A stretch of DNA of 64,000 nucleotides from Paracoccaceae bacterium (lineage in GTDB: Bacteria > Pseudomonadota > Alphaproteobacteria > Rhodobacterales > Rhodobacteraceae): assembly GCA_003605175.1 (NCBI GenBank), contig QWDA01000005.1, forward strand, positions 1 to 64,000, written 5' to 3'. The notes beneath the pieces are model-generated. The model ran no database searches. It was not told the DNA's origin and worked only from the letters and a program-made list of their open reading frames with translations. Below are positions 17,893 through 25,791 of the stretch, one piece after another. Both the position numbers and the translations under genes were made by a program. Each line of letters opens with the position of its first letter. The stretch's first letter is position 1.

Positions 17893-18930
17893 TCAGATGC
17901 GGCTGAGCGCGGCGGCGGCGAGGAGGGCCGCCTGGCCGCCGCGGGTCTGGCGGTGGATGCCGGAGGCGGCGAGGCGGCGGAGCCTGTCGCGGACGGGCTG
18001 GGCGCGAAGCGCGGCGAATTCCTCGACAAGGGCGCGGTTGCGCGGGGTCAGAAGCGGCGAGATCGCCGTGAGCGCGGCGATGTTCTGGTCGGACCAGCGG
18101 GCGAGCTGGCCGCGCGCGAGCGCGCGGAGACGGGCGAGCCGGGCCAGGGTACCGGCGTTGGAGCCGATGAGGTTGCGCCCGTGCTGGCGGTACAGCACCA
18201 TCGGGTGATCGTCGCGCAGGACCACGCCGCCCACGCCGGTGATCACCTGATAGGTCCACCAGTCATGGGCCGGGATCGGGCCGCGATAGCCGGCGGCGAT
18301 CTGCAGGATGTCGGCGGCGGCGCGGTTGATCACCATTGTGTTTCCGCCGGCGATGCTCTGGACCAGCGCATTCTCGAAGGCGGGCGGGCGGCGGAACTCG
18401 GGCGATCGGCCGATGGGGAACAGCCCCGCGTCGGTCACAATCGTGGGGCCGCAATAGAGCGCGGGGAGACCTTCGGGCAGCGCCGAAAGGCTGTCGATCG
18501 CGCGGGCGAGCTTGCCCGGGTGCCAGACATCGTCCTGGTCGCAGAAGGCGAGGAAGTCGGCGCCGGGATCCGACGCCTTGATCAGCGCGAGGAAGTTGCG
18601 CGCGGCGCCCAGATGCGCGCCGGTGCGGACCTGGATGGCGCGGCCCGGCATCGTTGTCGCGAAGGCGCGCGCGATGGCCGGACCGTTGTCGCGCGAGCCG
18701 TCGTCGCGGATCGAGAGCGACCAGGCGCGGTGCGACTGGCGGGCAAGGCTTTCGAGCTGCTGGCCGAGGAAACGCTCGCCGTCGAACAGCGCCATCAGGA
18801 TCTCGACCCGGGGCATGTCGGGGCGCGGCGCGCGCGCGGAGGGGAACGGCGCCAGGGGTTCCCGCTCATGGTAAAGAAGTGGGTAATGTTTCAATGCGAT
18901 ATCCGGGCTTCGAGACGAGTCTTCAGGCAC
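17893..18930 (-). CDS. Glycosyltransferase family 2, rhamnosyltransferase-like (345 aa)
   Basis: This is a GT-A fold enzyme. VEILMALFDGERFLGQQLESL opens the domain, SLSIRDDGSRDN and FLAFCDQDDVWHPGKL give the nucleotide-sugar and DxD-like motifs (DQDD), and AHDWWTYQVITGVGG carries the catalytic-region D-W pair seen in rhamnosyl-type GT2 enzymes. No membrane helices are evident. The first codon at 18930 is GTG; a start at ATG 18816, directly before the domain, is possible. It is divergent from the next glycosyltransferase with 25 bases between starts, so the two share a promoter region. Confidence 0.8.
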   Translation of the reverse strand: MPEDSSRSPDIALKHYPLLYHEREPLAPFPSARAPRPDMPRVEILMALFDGERFLGQQLESLARQSHRAWSLSIRDDGSRDNGPAIARAFATTMPGRAIQVRTGAHLGAARNFLALIKASDPGADFLAFCDQDDVWHPGKLARAIDSLSALPEGLPALYCGPTIVTDAGLFPIGRSPEFRRPPAFENALVQSIAGGNTMVINRAAADILQIAAGYRGPIPAHDWWTYQVITGVGGVVLRDDHPMVLYRQHGRNLIGSNAGTLARLARLRALARGQLARWSDQNIAALTAISPLLTPRNRALVEEFAALRAQPVRDRLRRLAASGIHRQTRGGQAALLAAAALSRI

Positions 18931-18955
18931 TTTCCACGGGCAGGGTTAATTTCGG

Positions 18956-20266
18956 ATGAGCGCGATCGCACAGGCGCTACGGCCGCACCGGATCCGCCGC
19001 TTCGGGGCGGTGTTCCGCGAGGAGGGGCCGCGCGTCGCCTTCGCCCGGGCCGCCGCCCATCTGAAGATGCTCGCCGCCGGGCAGGGCCGGACGGACCTGG
19101 CCCGGACGTCCGCGACGGGGGGCTCGCGCTTCGCCTTCGGCAGCGCCTGGTGGGACATGGCGCGCGACCGGGCGTTTCACCTGACCGCGCCGCCGGCGCG
19201 CGCCGCAGGGCGCCGCAGCGTGGCAGTGATCGGCGATCTGAACCTGCCGCAATGCCGCAAGTACCGGGTCGAGCAGATGGACGAGATCTGGGCGGGGCTG
19301 GGCATCGGCTACGAATATTCGCATGTGGAGGACATCCCGCGCTGCCGGGAGATCCTGCAGCACGCGACGCATCTGGTGTTTTACCGGGTGCGGCGGTCGG
19401 ACCTGGTGAGCATGTATGCCTACGAGGCGCGGCGGCTGGGGCTGCCGATCCTCTACGATATCGACGATCCGCTGTTCTCGGTCTCGGCCTATGCGCGCTA
19501 TTCGAACCTGTCCGAGCTGGAGCGGCCCATGGCGCGGCATTTCCTCGACGAGGCGCCGCTCTATCTCGACGCGATGAACGGGGCCGATGCGCTCAGCTTC
19601 TCGACGCCGGGGCTGCTGGAGCATGCGGCGCGCTATTCGGCGCGGCCGGCCTTCCTGCGCCGCAATTTCGCCGATGCGCGGACCCTGGAAGCGGGCGCGG
19701 CCGCCCGGCGCGGCGCCGCGCGCCGCCGCGGCTTCACCGTCGCGCTGGCGAGCGGGTCGAAAGGACATGACGCCGATATCGAGGTGGCGCGGGACGGGCT
19801 CTGCCGGTTTCTCGCGGGCGGCGCGGACCGGTGGCTCCTGATCCTCGGCGATCTGGACAAGGCGCGGTTTCCCGAGGCGGTGCGGCCCTATATCCGCAGC
19901 CAGGGGTTTGCCGACTATCCGCGCTATCTCGCCGCGCTGGCGGAGGCGGATTGCCTGCTCCTGCCGCTCACCGACGATCCGTTCAACCGCTGCAAGAGCG
20001 CGGTCCGGGCGATCGACGCCGCCGCGGTCTCTGTGCCGGTTCTGGCCTCGCCGGTGGGTGATCAGGCGGGTTTCGTCGAGGACGGACGCACCGGGATCCT
20101 GATCCGCGACGACGGCTGGGGCGAGGCGCTCGAGGCGCTGGCGGGCTGCCCGGGCGAGGCGGCGGCGATGGGGCGGGCGGCGCGGACGGCGCTCGAGGCG
20201 CACTGGACGGCGCGGGCCGAGGCGCCGGTGGTCGACCCGGGGCTCATTGACTGGGTCCGGGAGTGA
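18956..20266 (+). CDS. GT-B glycosyltransferase (436 aa)
   Basis: The central part LPILYDIDDPLFSVSAYARY and the C-terminal half with FTVALASGSKGHDADIEVA and KSAVRAIDAAAVSVPVLASPVGD (the glycine/acidic nucleotide-binding region of GT4-like enzymes) support a retaining GT-B glycosyltransferase. The first 90 residues are variable. Its stop overlaps the GTG of the next gene by four bases, so the two GT-B enzymes form an operon. Substrates cannot be read from the sequence; the setting implies surface polysaccharide assembly. Confidence 0.78.
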   Translation: MSAIAQALRPHRIRRFGAVFREEGPRVAFARAAAHLKMLAAGQGRTDLARTSATGGSRFAFGSAWWDMARDRAFHLTAPPARAAGRRSVAVIGDLNLPQCRKYRVEQMDEIWAGLGIGYEYSHVEDIPRCREILQHATHLVFYRVRRSDLVSMYAYEARRLGLPILYDIDDPLFSVSAYARYSNLSELERPMARHFLDEAPLYLDAMNGADALSFSTPGLLEHAARYSARPAFLRRNFADARTLEAGAAARRGAARRRGFTVALASGSKGHDADIEVARDGLCRFLAGGADRWLLILGDLDKARFPEAVRPYIRSQGFADYPRYLAALAEADCLLLPLTDDPFNRCKSAVRAIDAAAVSVPVLASPVGDQAGFVEDGRTGILIRDDGWGEALEALAGCPGEAAAMGRAARTALEAHWTARAEAPVVDPGLIDWVRE

Positions 20267-21501
20267 CGCGGGTGCATGTGCTGGTCGTCAATATCCATTT
20301 CGCGCCCGAGACCTATGGCGGCGCGACGGTGGTGGCCGAGGAGGTCTCCCGCGCGCTGATCCGCGATTACGGCGCGCGGGTGACGGCGGTCTCGGCGATG
20401 GCGCGGCCCGACCTGCCGCCCTATGCGGTGCTCCTGTGCGAGGTGGACGGGATCCCGAACTACCGGATCAACCTGCCGCCGGGGCGCGCCTATGCCGAGC
20501 ATTACGCCAATCCGCAGGTGGCCGAGGCGATCGGGCGGATCGCCCGGGAGAACGCGCCCGATCTGGTGCATCTGCATTGCGTGCAGGAGATCGGCGGCGA
20601 TTGCATCGCGGTGCTGAAGGATGGCGGTCTGCCGGTGGTCTTGTCGACGCACGATTACTGGTGGCTCTGCGAGCGGCAGTTCATGCTGCGCCCGGGCGGC
20701 GTGGCCTGCGGGCAGGACCCGGTGCGCGCGGGCGGCTGCCGCGGCTGCGTCGACGATGCGGCGCGGGCCGAGACGCGGCGCGCGCGGCTGGCGGCGCTGG
20801 CGGGGATGGCGGATCTGGTGACGGCGCCGAGCGTCTATTCGCGCGATCTCCACGCGCGCTCGGGGATCGCGCCAGGGCGGATCGTGGCCTGGGAGAACGG
20901 TGTGACCCTGCCGGGGCCGGGATTCTTCTCCGCCCAGGCGCGGCGCCGGGCGGCGGATCCGCGGGTGACCTTCGGGTTTCTCGGCGGGCCGTCGGAGATG
21001 AAGGGCTGGGCACTGATCGCCCGCGCCTTCACCCGGCTCGGGCGGCAGGACTTCCGGGTGCTGGTGGCGGAGGGAAGCCGCGACGGGTCCTGGTATCGCG
21101 ACCGGGACGTCACGCGGCTAGACGGCGACTGGGAGGTGCGGCCGGGCTACGGGCAGGAGGGGATCGACGCGGCCTTCGCGGAGATCGACGTGCTCCTGTT
21201 CCCGTCGCAATGGCAGGAGACCTACGGGCTCACGCTGCGCGAGGCGCTGTGCCGCGGGCTCCGGGTGATCCAGACCGAGGCCGGGGGCACGCTCGAGCAC
21301 GGGCGGCGCGACGCGGTGGTGGCGATGCCGCTGGGCGCCGGGCCCGAGGCGCTGCGGGCGGCGGTCCTGGGCGAGCTCGAACGGCCGGAGCGGGGCGCCG
21401 AGCCGCGCCCGGTGCGGGGCTGGTCGGACCAGGCGGCGGAGTTCCTGGCGCTGGCGGAGCGGATTCTGGACGGGGCGGCTTCGGAGGCCGGCGCGGCCTG
21501 A
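20263..21501 (+). CDS. GT4-family glycosyltransferase (412 aa)
   Basis: The N-terminal domain starts with VHVLVVNIHFAPETYGGAT, the glycine-rich acceptor loop of GT4 enzymes, followed by DLVHLHCVQEIGG and VVLSTHDYWWLCERQFM. The C-terminal domain has VTFGFLGGPSEMKGWALIA and LFPSQWQETYGLTLREALCRG, the E-x7-E-like donor-binding region. A cysteine-rich insert (CGQD to GCRGCVDD, about 145-160) occurs in many such enzymes. The GTG start overlaps the previous stop (GTGA). Together with the upstream gene it probably builds part of a surface glycan. Confidence 0.85.
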   Translation: MTRVHVLVVNIHFAPETYGGATVVAEEVSRALIRDYGARVTAVSAMARPDLPPYAVLLCEVDGIPNYRINLPPGRAYAEHYANPQVAEAIGRIARENAPDLVHLHCVQEIGGDCIAVLKDGGLPVVLSTHDYWWLCERQFMLRPGGVACGQDPVRAGGCRGCVDDAARAETRRARLAALAGMADLVTAPSVYSRDLHARSGIAPGRIVAWENGVTLPGPGFFSAQARRRAADPRVTFGFLGGPSEMKGWALIARAFTRLGRQDFRVLVAEGSRDGSWYRDRDVTRLDGDWEVRPGYGQEGIDAAFAEIDVLLFPSQWQETYGLTLREALCRGLRVIQTEAGGTLEHGRRDAVVAMPLGAGPEALRAAVLGELERPERGAEPRPVRGWSDQAAEFLALAERILDGAASEAGAA

Positions 21502-21520
21502 CGGGCCGGTTTCGGAGCGG

Positions 21521-21644
21521 AGCGCGCGTGCCGCGCGCACGCGATGCGTTGCGCCTGCCTCCGGCAGGCGCGGTGGGGAGGGGGCTTTGCCCCCTCGCGC
21601 CCGTTCCGGGCGCTCACCCCCAGGATTTCCGGACCCAAAGAAGC
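21521..21644. repeat. Multi-hairpin intergenic element with CACCCCCAGGATTT tail
   Basis: Downstream of the glycosyltransferase pair lie three perfect hairpins in a row: 21551-21559/21563-21571 (9 bp), 21578-21585/21589-21596 (8 bp, TTT loop) and 21597-21603/21607-21613 (7 bp). They are preceded by an alternating GC palindrome around 21521-21543 and followed at 21615-21644 by CACCCCCAGGATTT and then GGACCCAAAGAAGC. Tails of this kind (CACCCCC-GGATATTT followed by AAGAAG) recur in Rhodobacterales genomes, from general knowledge. The element probably terminates transcription and may be a dispersed repeat. Confidence 0.6.
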
Positions 21645-21759
21645 GGGCTGAGCTTCCGTTCCGCGGCCGGTTTCGCGGGATCTCCGGAACCATGTGGCGC
21701 GGCGTGCGTTTGGAAAGCAGACGACCGCAACCGAAATACGACCCGCTTTGGAGGCTATC

Positions 21760-21933
21760 ATGCTCGGATGGGCCCTGACCTTTCTCGTTATCGCGCTGAT
21801 CGCTGCCGCATTCGGCTTTGGCGGAATCGCCGGAGCCTCGATTGGGATCGCGCAGATCCTCTTCTTCGTGTTCCTCGTGCTTTTCGTGGTCGCGATGATC
21901 GCGCGCGCCGCGCAGGGGCGACCGCCCTACTGA
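21760..21933 (+). CDS. Small membrane protein, DUF1328 (57 aa)
   Basis: This short protein consists of two membrane helices and a short basic tail: [20 protein letters not shown] and [20 protein letters not shown], joined by a Gly/Ala turn. The GFGGIAG hinge and length fit DUF1328 (YtjA-like), widespread in proteobacteria and often linked with envelope stress. GGAGG at 21750-21754 is five bases from the ATG, which fixes this start over the upstream frame. A perfect terminator follows, so it is a single-gene unit. Confidence 0.88.
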   Translation: MLGWALTFLVIALIAAAFGFGGIAGASIGIAQILFFVFLVLFVVAMIARAAQGRPPY

Positions 21934-21964
21934 CGTTTTCCCCTGCCTGAGAATACCTGCCCTG

Positions 21965-21996
21965 GGGGCGGCGGTTCACCCGCCGCCCCATTTTTT
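21965..21996 (+). terminator. Rho-independent terminator after DUF1328
   Basis: A perfect 10-bp GC stem (21965-21974 paired with 21980-21989, GGGGCGGCGG/CCGCCGCCCC) with a five-base loop is followed by A and six T (21991-21996). It lies 31 bases after the DUF1328 stop and is the clearest intrinsic terminator in the window. Confidence 0.9.
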
Positions 21997-22158
21997 GGGC
22001 CTGCGTGCCGGAAATGCCGCCCGCACAACCCGTGCACCGCGGATGTGCTGGCCTGAAGATCGGGGTGGACGGCGCGCGGCCCGGGATGCGCGGATCCGGG
22101 CGCGGGTGATACCCCGGGAGCCGCATCGCCTCCGGGCGGTCCAGGTCATTGCAGGGGC

Positions 22159-22851
22159 TCAGCCGTCGCGGAGGCCGTAATTGGCGAAGCGGGCCTTCGT
22201 ATCCTCGATCTCGGCCTCGCTGAGGAGGACGGGGCCGCCGATCAGCAACGCCTGGTGGTATTGCCGGGCGAGGGTTTCCAGTTCGACCGCGCGCCACATC
22301 GCCTGGGCGAGGGTTTCGCCCAGCGCGATCATGCCGTGATTGGCGAGGAGGCAGGCGGTGCGATCCTCGAGCGCGGCGAGCGCCTCGCGCGAGAGTTCGG
22401 CGGTGCCGAAGGGTGCGTAGCCGCCGCAGCGGATCGTCGGGCCGCCGAAGGCCGCGATCATGTAGTGGCATGGCGGGATCCCGCGCCTGGCGATGGCAAG
22501 CGTGGTGCAGAAAGGCGGGTGGGCATGGACCACGGCGCCGATCTCGGGGCGGCTCCGCAGGATGTCGCGGTGGAAGCGCCATTCCGAGGAGGGCGGGCGC
22601 GGTCCGGTCCAGTCGCCGTCGCCGTCGAGCGGCATCGTGGCGATCATTCCGGGGGTCATCGCAGCGTAGGGCGTGGCCGAGGGGGTGATCAGCATCGCCG
22701 CGCCCAGCCGGGCCGAGACATTGCCCGAGGTGCCCTGGTTGAGCCCGGTGGCATTCATCTCGCGGCAGGCCTCGACGATGCCCTGGCGGAGCGCGGCCTC
22801 GGTCATCGGCGTTTCGGGCTCGGGCGGCGGGCGCGCGTTGTCAGTGCTCAT
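22159..22851 (-). CDS. Class II aldolase, L-fuculose-phosphate aldolase-like (230 aa)
   Basis: The protein has the zinc-dependent class II aldolase/adducin fold. GLNQGTSGNVSARLG near residue 37 is the phosphate-binding loop, SSEWRFH gives the catalytic Glu, GAVVHAHPPFCTTLA the first two zinc His, and LLANHGMIALG the third. Such enzymes cleave fuculose-1-P or related sugar phosphates, or act on 3-oxo-tetronate-type substrates. No kinase or isomerase partner is adjacent, so the substrate is open. I keep the ATG at 22851; a second ATG at residue 16 is possible. Confidence 0.82.
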   Translation of the reverse strand: MSTDNARPPPEPETPMTEAALRQGIVEACREMNATGLNQGTSGNVSARLGAAMLITPSATPYAAMTPGMIATMPLDGDGDWTGPRPPSSEWRFHRDILRSRPEIGAVVHAHPPFCTTLAIARRGIPPCHYMIAAFGGPTIRCGGYAPFGTAELSREALAALEDRTACLLANHGMIALGETLAQAMWRAVELETLARQYHQALLIGGPVLLSEAEIEDTKARFANYGLRDG

Positions 22852-22978
22852 GTTCCGGATCGTCCGGCCGTACCGGTTCCCAATCTGCTGGCGTTTCAGG
22901 CTATTCGGAGCCTGTCGCTCCGGTCAAGCGGGAGGCTCCGGGGGGCGGGATGCGTCGGCTCGGGTTCGCGGATCCTCG

Positions 22979-23872
22979 CTAGGCCACCAGCGCGAGCGCG
23001 CGGTCGGCGAGGCGGATGCGGGTTCCTGTGCCCCAGTCGAAGTGCAGGAAGTCCTGTTCGATGCCGTCGGCGAAGATCACGCCGCCCTCGTTCATCCGCG
23101 AGACGAGGCGGAGCGGCGTGTCGGGGCCGATCCGACCGGCGCGGAGGCTGGTGCCGGAGAGGCGGCTGGGCCAGGGTTCGCGGGCGAAGAAGGCGGCGGT
23201 GGGATCGGTGGGGGCGAAGGCGAAATCCTGGCCGGTCGCTTCCATGATCGAGCGGGCCCAGCCGGTGAGGCCGGTGCCGGTGGCGACGATCACGCCCGAG
23301 GAGGATTGGAACTCTGCCTGCCCCCCGGCCTCGATCTCGTAGCGCGCGCTCTGGTGCGAGCGGTGGCCGAGGAAGATCTCGTTGAGCGCGGTGAGGGTTT
23401 CGCCGGTGTCGGTTTCGGCCTCGACCATGGCGCGGGGTTCGATGTCGATATCCCCGGCCCCGGTGCGGCGGAACAGGCTTGCGGCGGCGGCGGGGGCGTG
23501 GCGGGTGAGGATGCCTTCGCCAGAAGCCGGGTCGGGGGCGATGCCGATCACCGGCTGGCCGTCGAGATATTTCGCGACATTGGCGACGAGACCGTCCTGG
23601 CCCACGGGCACGACGATGTCGTTCGGGAAGAACAGGAAGCGGTCGAGATCGGCGCGTGCGACGCGGGCGATGGACCAGGCGTCGGGCACGGCGGATCTGA
23701 CGGCGTCGACCACGTCCTTCTGGAGCCGGTGGCGGGCGTCGATCTCGGCGAGGCTCTGGTGGTGGCGTTCGAGGAAGAAGGCCACCTGCCCGCGCGTGGC
23801 GTGACGCGCGAGCAGGGCTTCGAGCTCGGTTTCCCGTTCGACGATGACGACGCGGGGTTTGAGCGTGGACAT
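22979..23872 (-). CDS. NAD kinase-like protein with altered GGDG motif (297 aa)
   Basis: The architecture matches the ATP-NAD kinase family: an N-terminal alpha/beta half, then IVVPVGQDGLVANVAKYL at residues 87-102 in the position of the GGDG motif, TLTALNEIFLG at about 159 carrying the NE motif, and SSSGVIVATGTGLTGWARSIM matching the conserved T-x-TG-x-TAW region. The GGDG motif reads GQDG, so one catalytic-loop Gly is replaced. It could still phosphorylate NAD(H), or bind NAD or another ligand without catalysis. It ends a three-gene unit with an NrtR-type regulator and an SPFH protein, starting four bases after the SPFH stop. The regulator supports a link to NAD metabolism. Confidence 0.75.
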   Translation of the reverse strand: MSTLKPRVVIVERETELEALLARHATRGQVAFFLERHHQSLAEIDARHRLQKDVVDAVRSAVPDAWSIARVARADLDRFLFFPNDIVVPVGQDGLVANVAKYLDGQPVIGIAPDPASGEGILTRHAPAAAASLFRRTGAGDIDIEPRAMVEAETDTGETLTALNEIFLGHRSHQSARYEIEAGGQAEFQSSSGVIVATGTGLTGWARSIMEATGQDFAFAPTDPTAAFFAREPWPSRLSGTSLRAGRIGPDTPLRLVSRMNEGGVIFADGIEQDFLHFDWGTGTRIRLADRALALVA

Positions 23873-23876
23873 GGGC

Positions 23877-24887
23877 TCATCCCCGCGCGCCGGCGGCCTG
23901 ACCGATCTGCCGGACAAGGCCCGAGAGCATGTCGGGCGTGACCGTGAGCGCGTCGATCTTCTCGAGCTTCTGCGCGAAGTCGCGCGCGGCGAGCGCGTAG
24001 AGCTGCGCGGCATCGAGCGTGCCGATGGCGGCGAGCCGGGCGCGCTCCATGTCGGCCTCGGCCTGCTCCACCGCGCGGATGCGGGTGGCCTCGGCCTCGG
24101 CGGCGATGACCTTGGCGCGCGCCGCGCCCTCGGCCGCGATCTTTTGGGCTTCGGCGAGGGCCTCGGCTTCGGCGCGGGCATTGGCGTCGTCGCGGGCGAT
24201 CAGGTCGCTGCGGCGGCTCGCAAGCTCGATCTGGTTCGCCAGTTCGTTCTCGGCGATGGCGCGTTCCTTGTCGACGGCGAGCGCGCGGCGGGCGAAACTC
24301 GCCTCGTCGGCCTTCTGCTGCAGGCTCTCGAAGGTCGGCGCCTTCAGCGCGCGGGCGAGTTCCGAATCGGGCGTGAGCGCGGCGACGCGGATCGCGGTGA
24401 CCGTGAGGCCCATCTGGTCTAGCGTCGGGTCCTCGGCGAAGCCTTCGGTGATCCGCGCCTGCAAGGGTGCGAGGCCGGCTTCGAGAAGCGGGCGGACGCC
24501 GAGTTCCTTCACGTAGCTGTCGGCGAATTCGCCGACGAGGCCGTTCAGGATGCGGGCCACGTGGTCTTCGGGCTTGCCGATATGGCGGCCGGTCCTGAGG
24601 TCGATGGAGAAATCGACCCGTTCGGAAAGGCGCGCGACATCGGCGACGGACCAGAGCACGGTGCCCTGGACGGCAATGTCCTGGTAGTCGGCGGATTGCG
24701 ATTTGACGAGGAAGGTCAGTTCGCGGTCGCTGAGCGGGATCTCGGCGATGGAGACGCGCGACGGGTCGAACCAGAAGGCGAGGCCGCGGCCGTCGCGGAC
24801 GAGGTGGCCCCCGCGGAACAGGCGGGTCTGGGCCGAGGCTTCGGACCGGTAGCGCTTGAGGAACGGGAAACGGGTGATCTGTGCCAT
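23877..24887 (-). CDS. SPFH/band 7 family protein (336 aa)
   Basis: Residues about 20-190 form a prohibitin/SPFH domain (LAFWFDPSRVSIAEIPLSDR and ILNGLVGEFADSYVKELGV). They are followed by a long Ala/Glu/Arg-rich coiled coil (about 205-300) typical of stomatin-like proteins, ending in a Gly/Ala tail. There is no clear N-terminal membrane helix, so it may be cytosolic or peripherally attached, unlike classical stomatins. The ATG at 24887 has GGAGG seven bases upstream and begins two bases after the nrtR stop. SPFH proteins scaffold membranes or form large rings; here it probably organises the NAD-kinase-like partner encoded next. Confidence 0.82.
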   Translation of the reverse strand: MAQITRFPFLKRYRSEASAQTRLFRGGHLVRDGRGLAFWFDPSRVSIAEIPLSDRELTFLVKSQSADYQDIAVQGTVLWSVADVARLSERVDFSIDLRTGRHIGKPEDHVARILNGLVGEFADSYVKELGVRPLLEAGLAPLQARITEGFAEDPTLDQMGLTVTAIRVAALTPDSELARALKAPTFESLQQKADEASFARRALAVDKERAIAENELANQIELASRRSDLIARDDANARAEAEALAEAQKIAAEGAARAKVIAAEAEATRIRAVEQAEADMERARLAAIGTLDAAQLYALAARDFAQKLEKIDALTVTPDMLSGLVRQIGQAAGARG

Positions 24888-24889
24888 GA

Positions 24890-25597
24890 TCATTCCTCCA
24901 TGACAGCTTGTACTTCGTACAGTTCGGCGGGCCGGAAGGCGCCGCCGCTTTCGCGCGTGCCGGTGGGCCGGAGCCTGTGCCGGTCCAGGAGCTTGCGGCG
25001 GAAGGCGGGTTTGTTGAGGGGGCGGCCGAGCACGGCTTCGTGGACTTCCTGCGCGTCGCGGAGGGTGAAGCGGGCGGGCAGGAAGGCGAAGCCGATGGGG
25101 GTGTAGTCGAGCTTGCCGCGGAGGCGTTTCACCACGTCGCCGAGGATCGCCGCGTGGTCGAAGGCGAGTTTGAGCGGCGTGCCGTCGGGGGCGTGCGCGG
25201 TTGCGGGGCCGCCGGCCTCGCCCTCCCAGGCGACGGAGATCCGGGCGAGGCAGAACCCGTCGCGCCGGGCGATGGCGGCGAGCTCGGTGGCGGGGGCGGG
25301 CGCGAGATAGGTCACCGAGACCACATGGCCGCGCGGGTCGCGGGCCGGGTCGCCATAGGTGGCGAGCTGTTCGGTGTGGAGGCGGGGGAGACCGAGCTTG
25401 CCGGAAAGGACGCGGGAGAGCGCCTCTTCGAAGGGCCGGCCTTCGCGGACGAAGGCGCCGGGGAGCGCCCAGTCGCCGCCGACCGTTTTGGCGTCGTCGC
25501 GGCGCATCAGCAGGCAGGCGAGCGCGCCGTCCTTCACCGCGAGCGCCGCGATGTCGACGGCGACGGAAGGGTGCGGGTGGCGGTCCGGGCTGGGCAT
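24890..25597 (-). CDS. nrtR: NrtR-type NUDIX transcriptional regulator (235 aa)
   Basis: An N-terminal NUDIX domain is followed by a C-terminal winged helix, the arrangement of NrtR repressors of NAD metabolism that sense ADP-ribose. The NUDIX box region is GDWALPGAFVREGRPFEEALSRVL, missing several catalytic Glu of the G-x5-E-x7-REUXEE-x-GU consensus, as in NrtR proteins that bind rather than hydrolyse. The C-terminal segment FAFLPARFTLRDAQEVHEAV and NKPAFRRKLLDRH, with RPAELYEV at the end, matches NrtR winged helices. I start at the ATG at 25597 (AAGGAAAA upstream). It likely represses its own operon with the SPFH and NAD-kinase-like genes. Confidence 0.85.
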   Translation of the reverse strand: MPSPDRHPHPSVAVDIAALAVKDGALACLLMRRDDAKTVGGDWALPGAFVREGRPFEEALSRVLSGKLGLPRLHTEQLATYGDPARDPRGHVVSVTYLAPAPATELAAIARRDGFCLARISVAWEGEAGGPATAHAPDGTPLKLAFDHAAILGDVVKRLRGKLDYTPIGFAFLPARFTLRDAQEVHEAVLGRPLNKPAFRRKLLDRHRLRPTGTRESGGAFRPAELYEVQAVMEE

Positions 25598-25620
25598 GGG
25601 GTTTTCCTTTGGTGTGCCAT

Positions 25621-25663
25621 AGATATATGTAAATCGAAAATATGCAAGACGAAAATATCTTGC
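25621..25663. promoter_or_regulatory. Candidate NrtR operator/promoter
   Basis: This AT-rich island in GC-rich DNA lies 24 bases upstream of the nrtR start. It contains CGAAAATAT twice, at 25635-25643 and 25650-25658 (period 15), and a perfect GCAAGA-N8-TCTTGC dyad at 25644-25663. An AGATAT/ATATCT pair brackets the direct repeats. The composition and placement suit autoregulation by NrtR; the exact operator is inferred. Confidence 0.5.
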
Positions 25664-25791
25664 CGGCCCGGAGAGCCTCGAATGCCCCAGTTGCGCCATG
25701 TTGAGGCCAACAATCGCGCAGGTTCCGAGGGTATTGTGGACAAAACATCCCCGCTTCCCTATCGGATGGCGCGAGGGAGTGCGGAGAGGCG

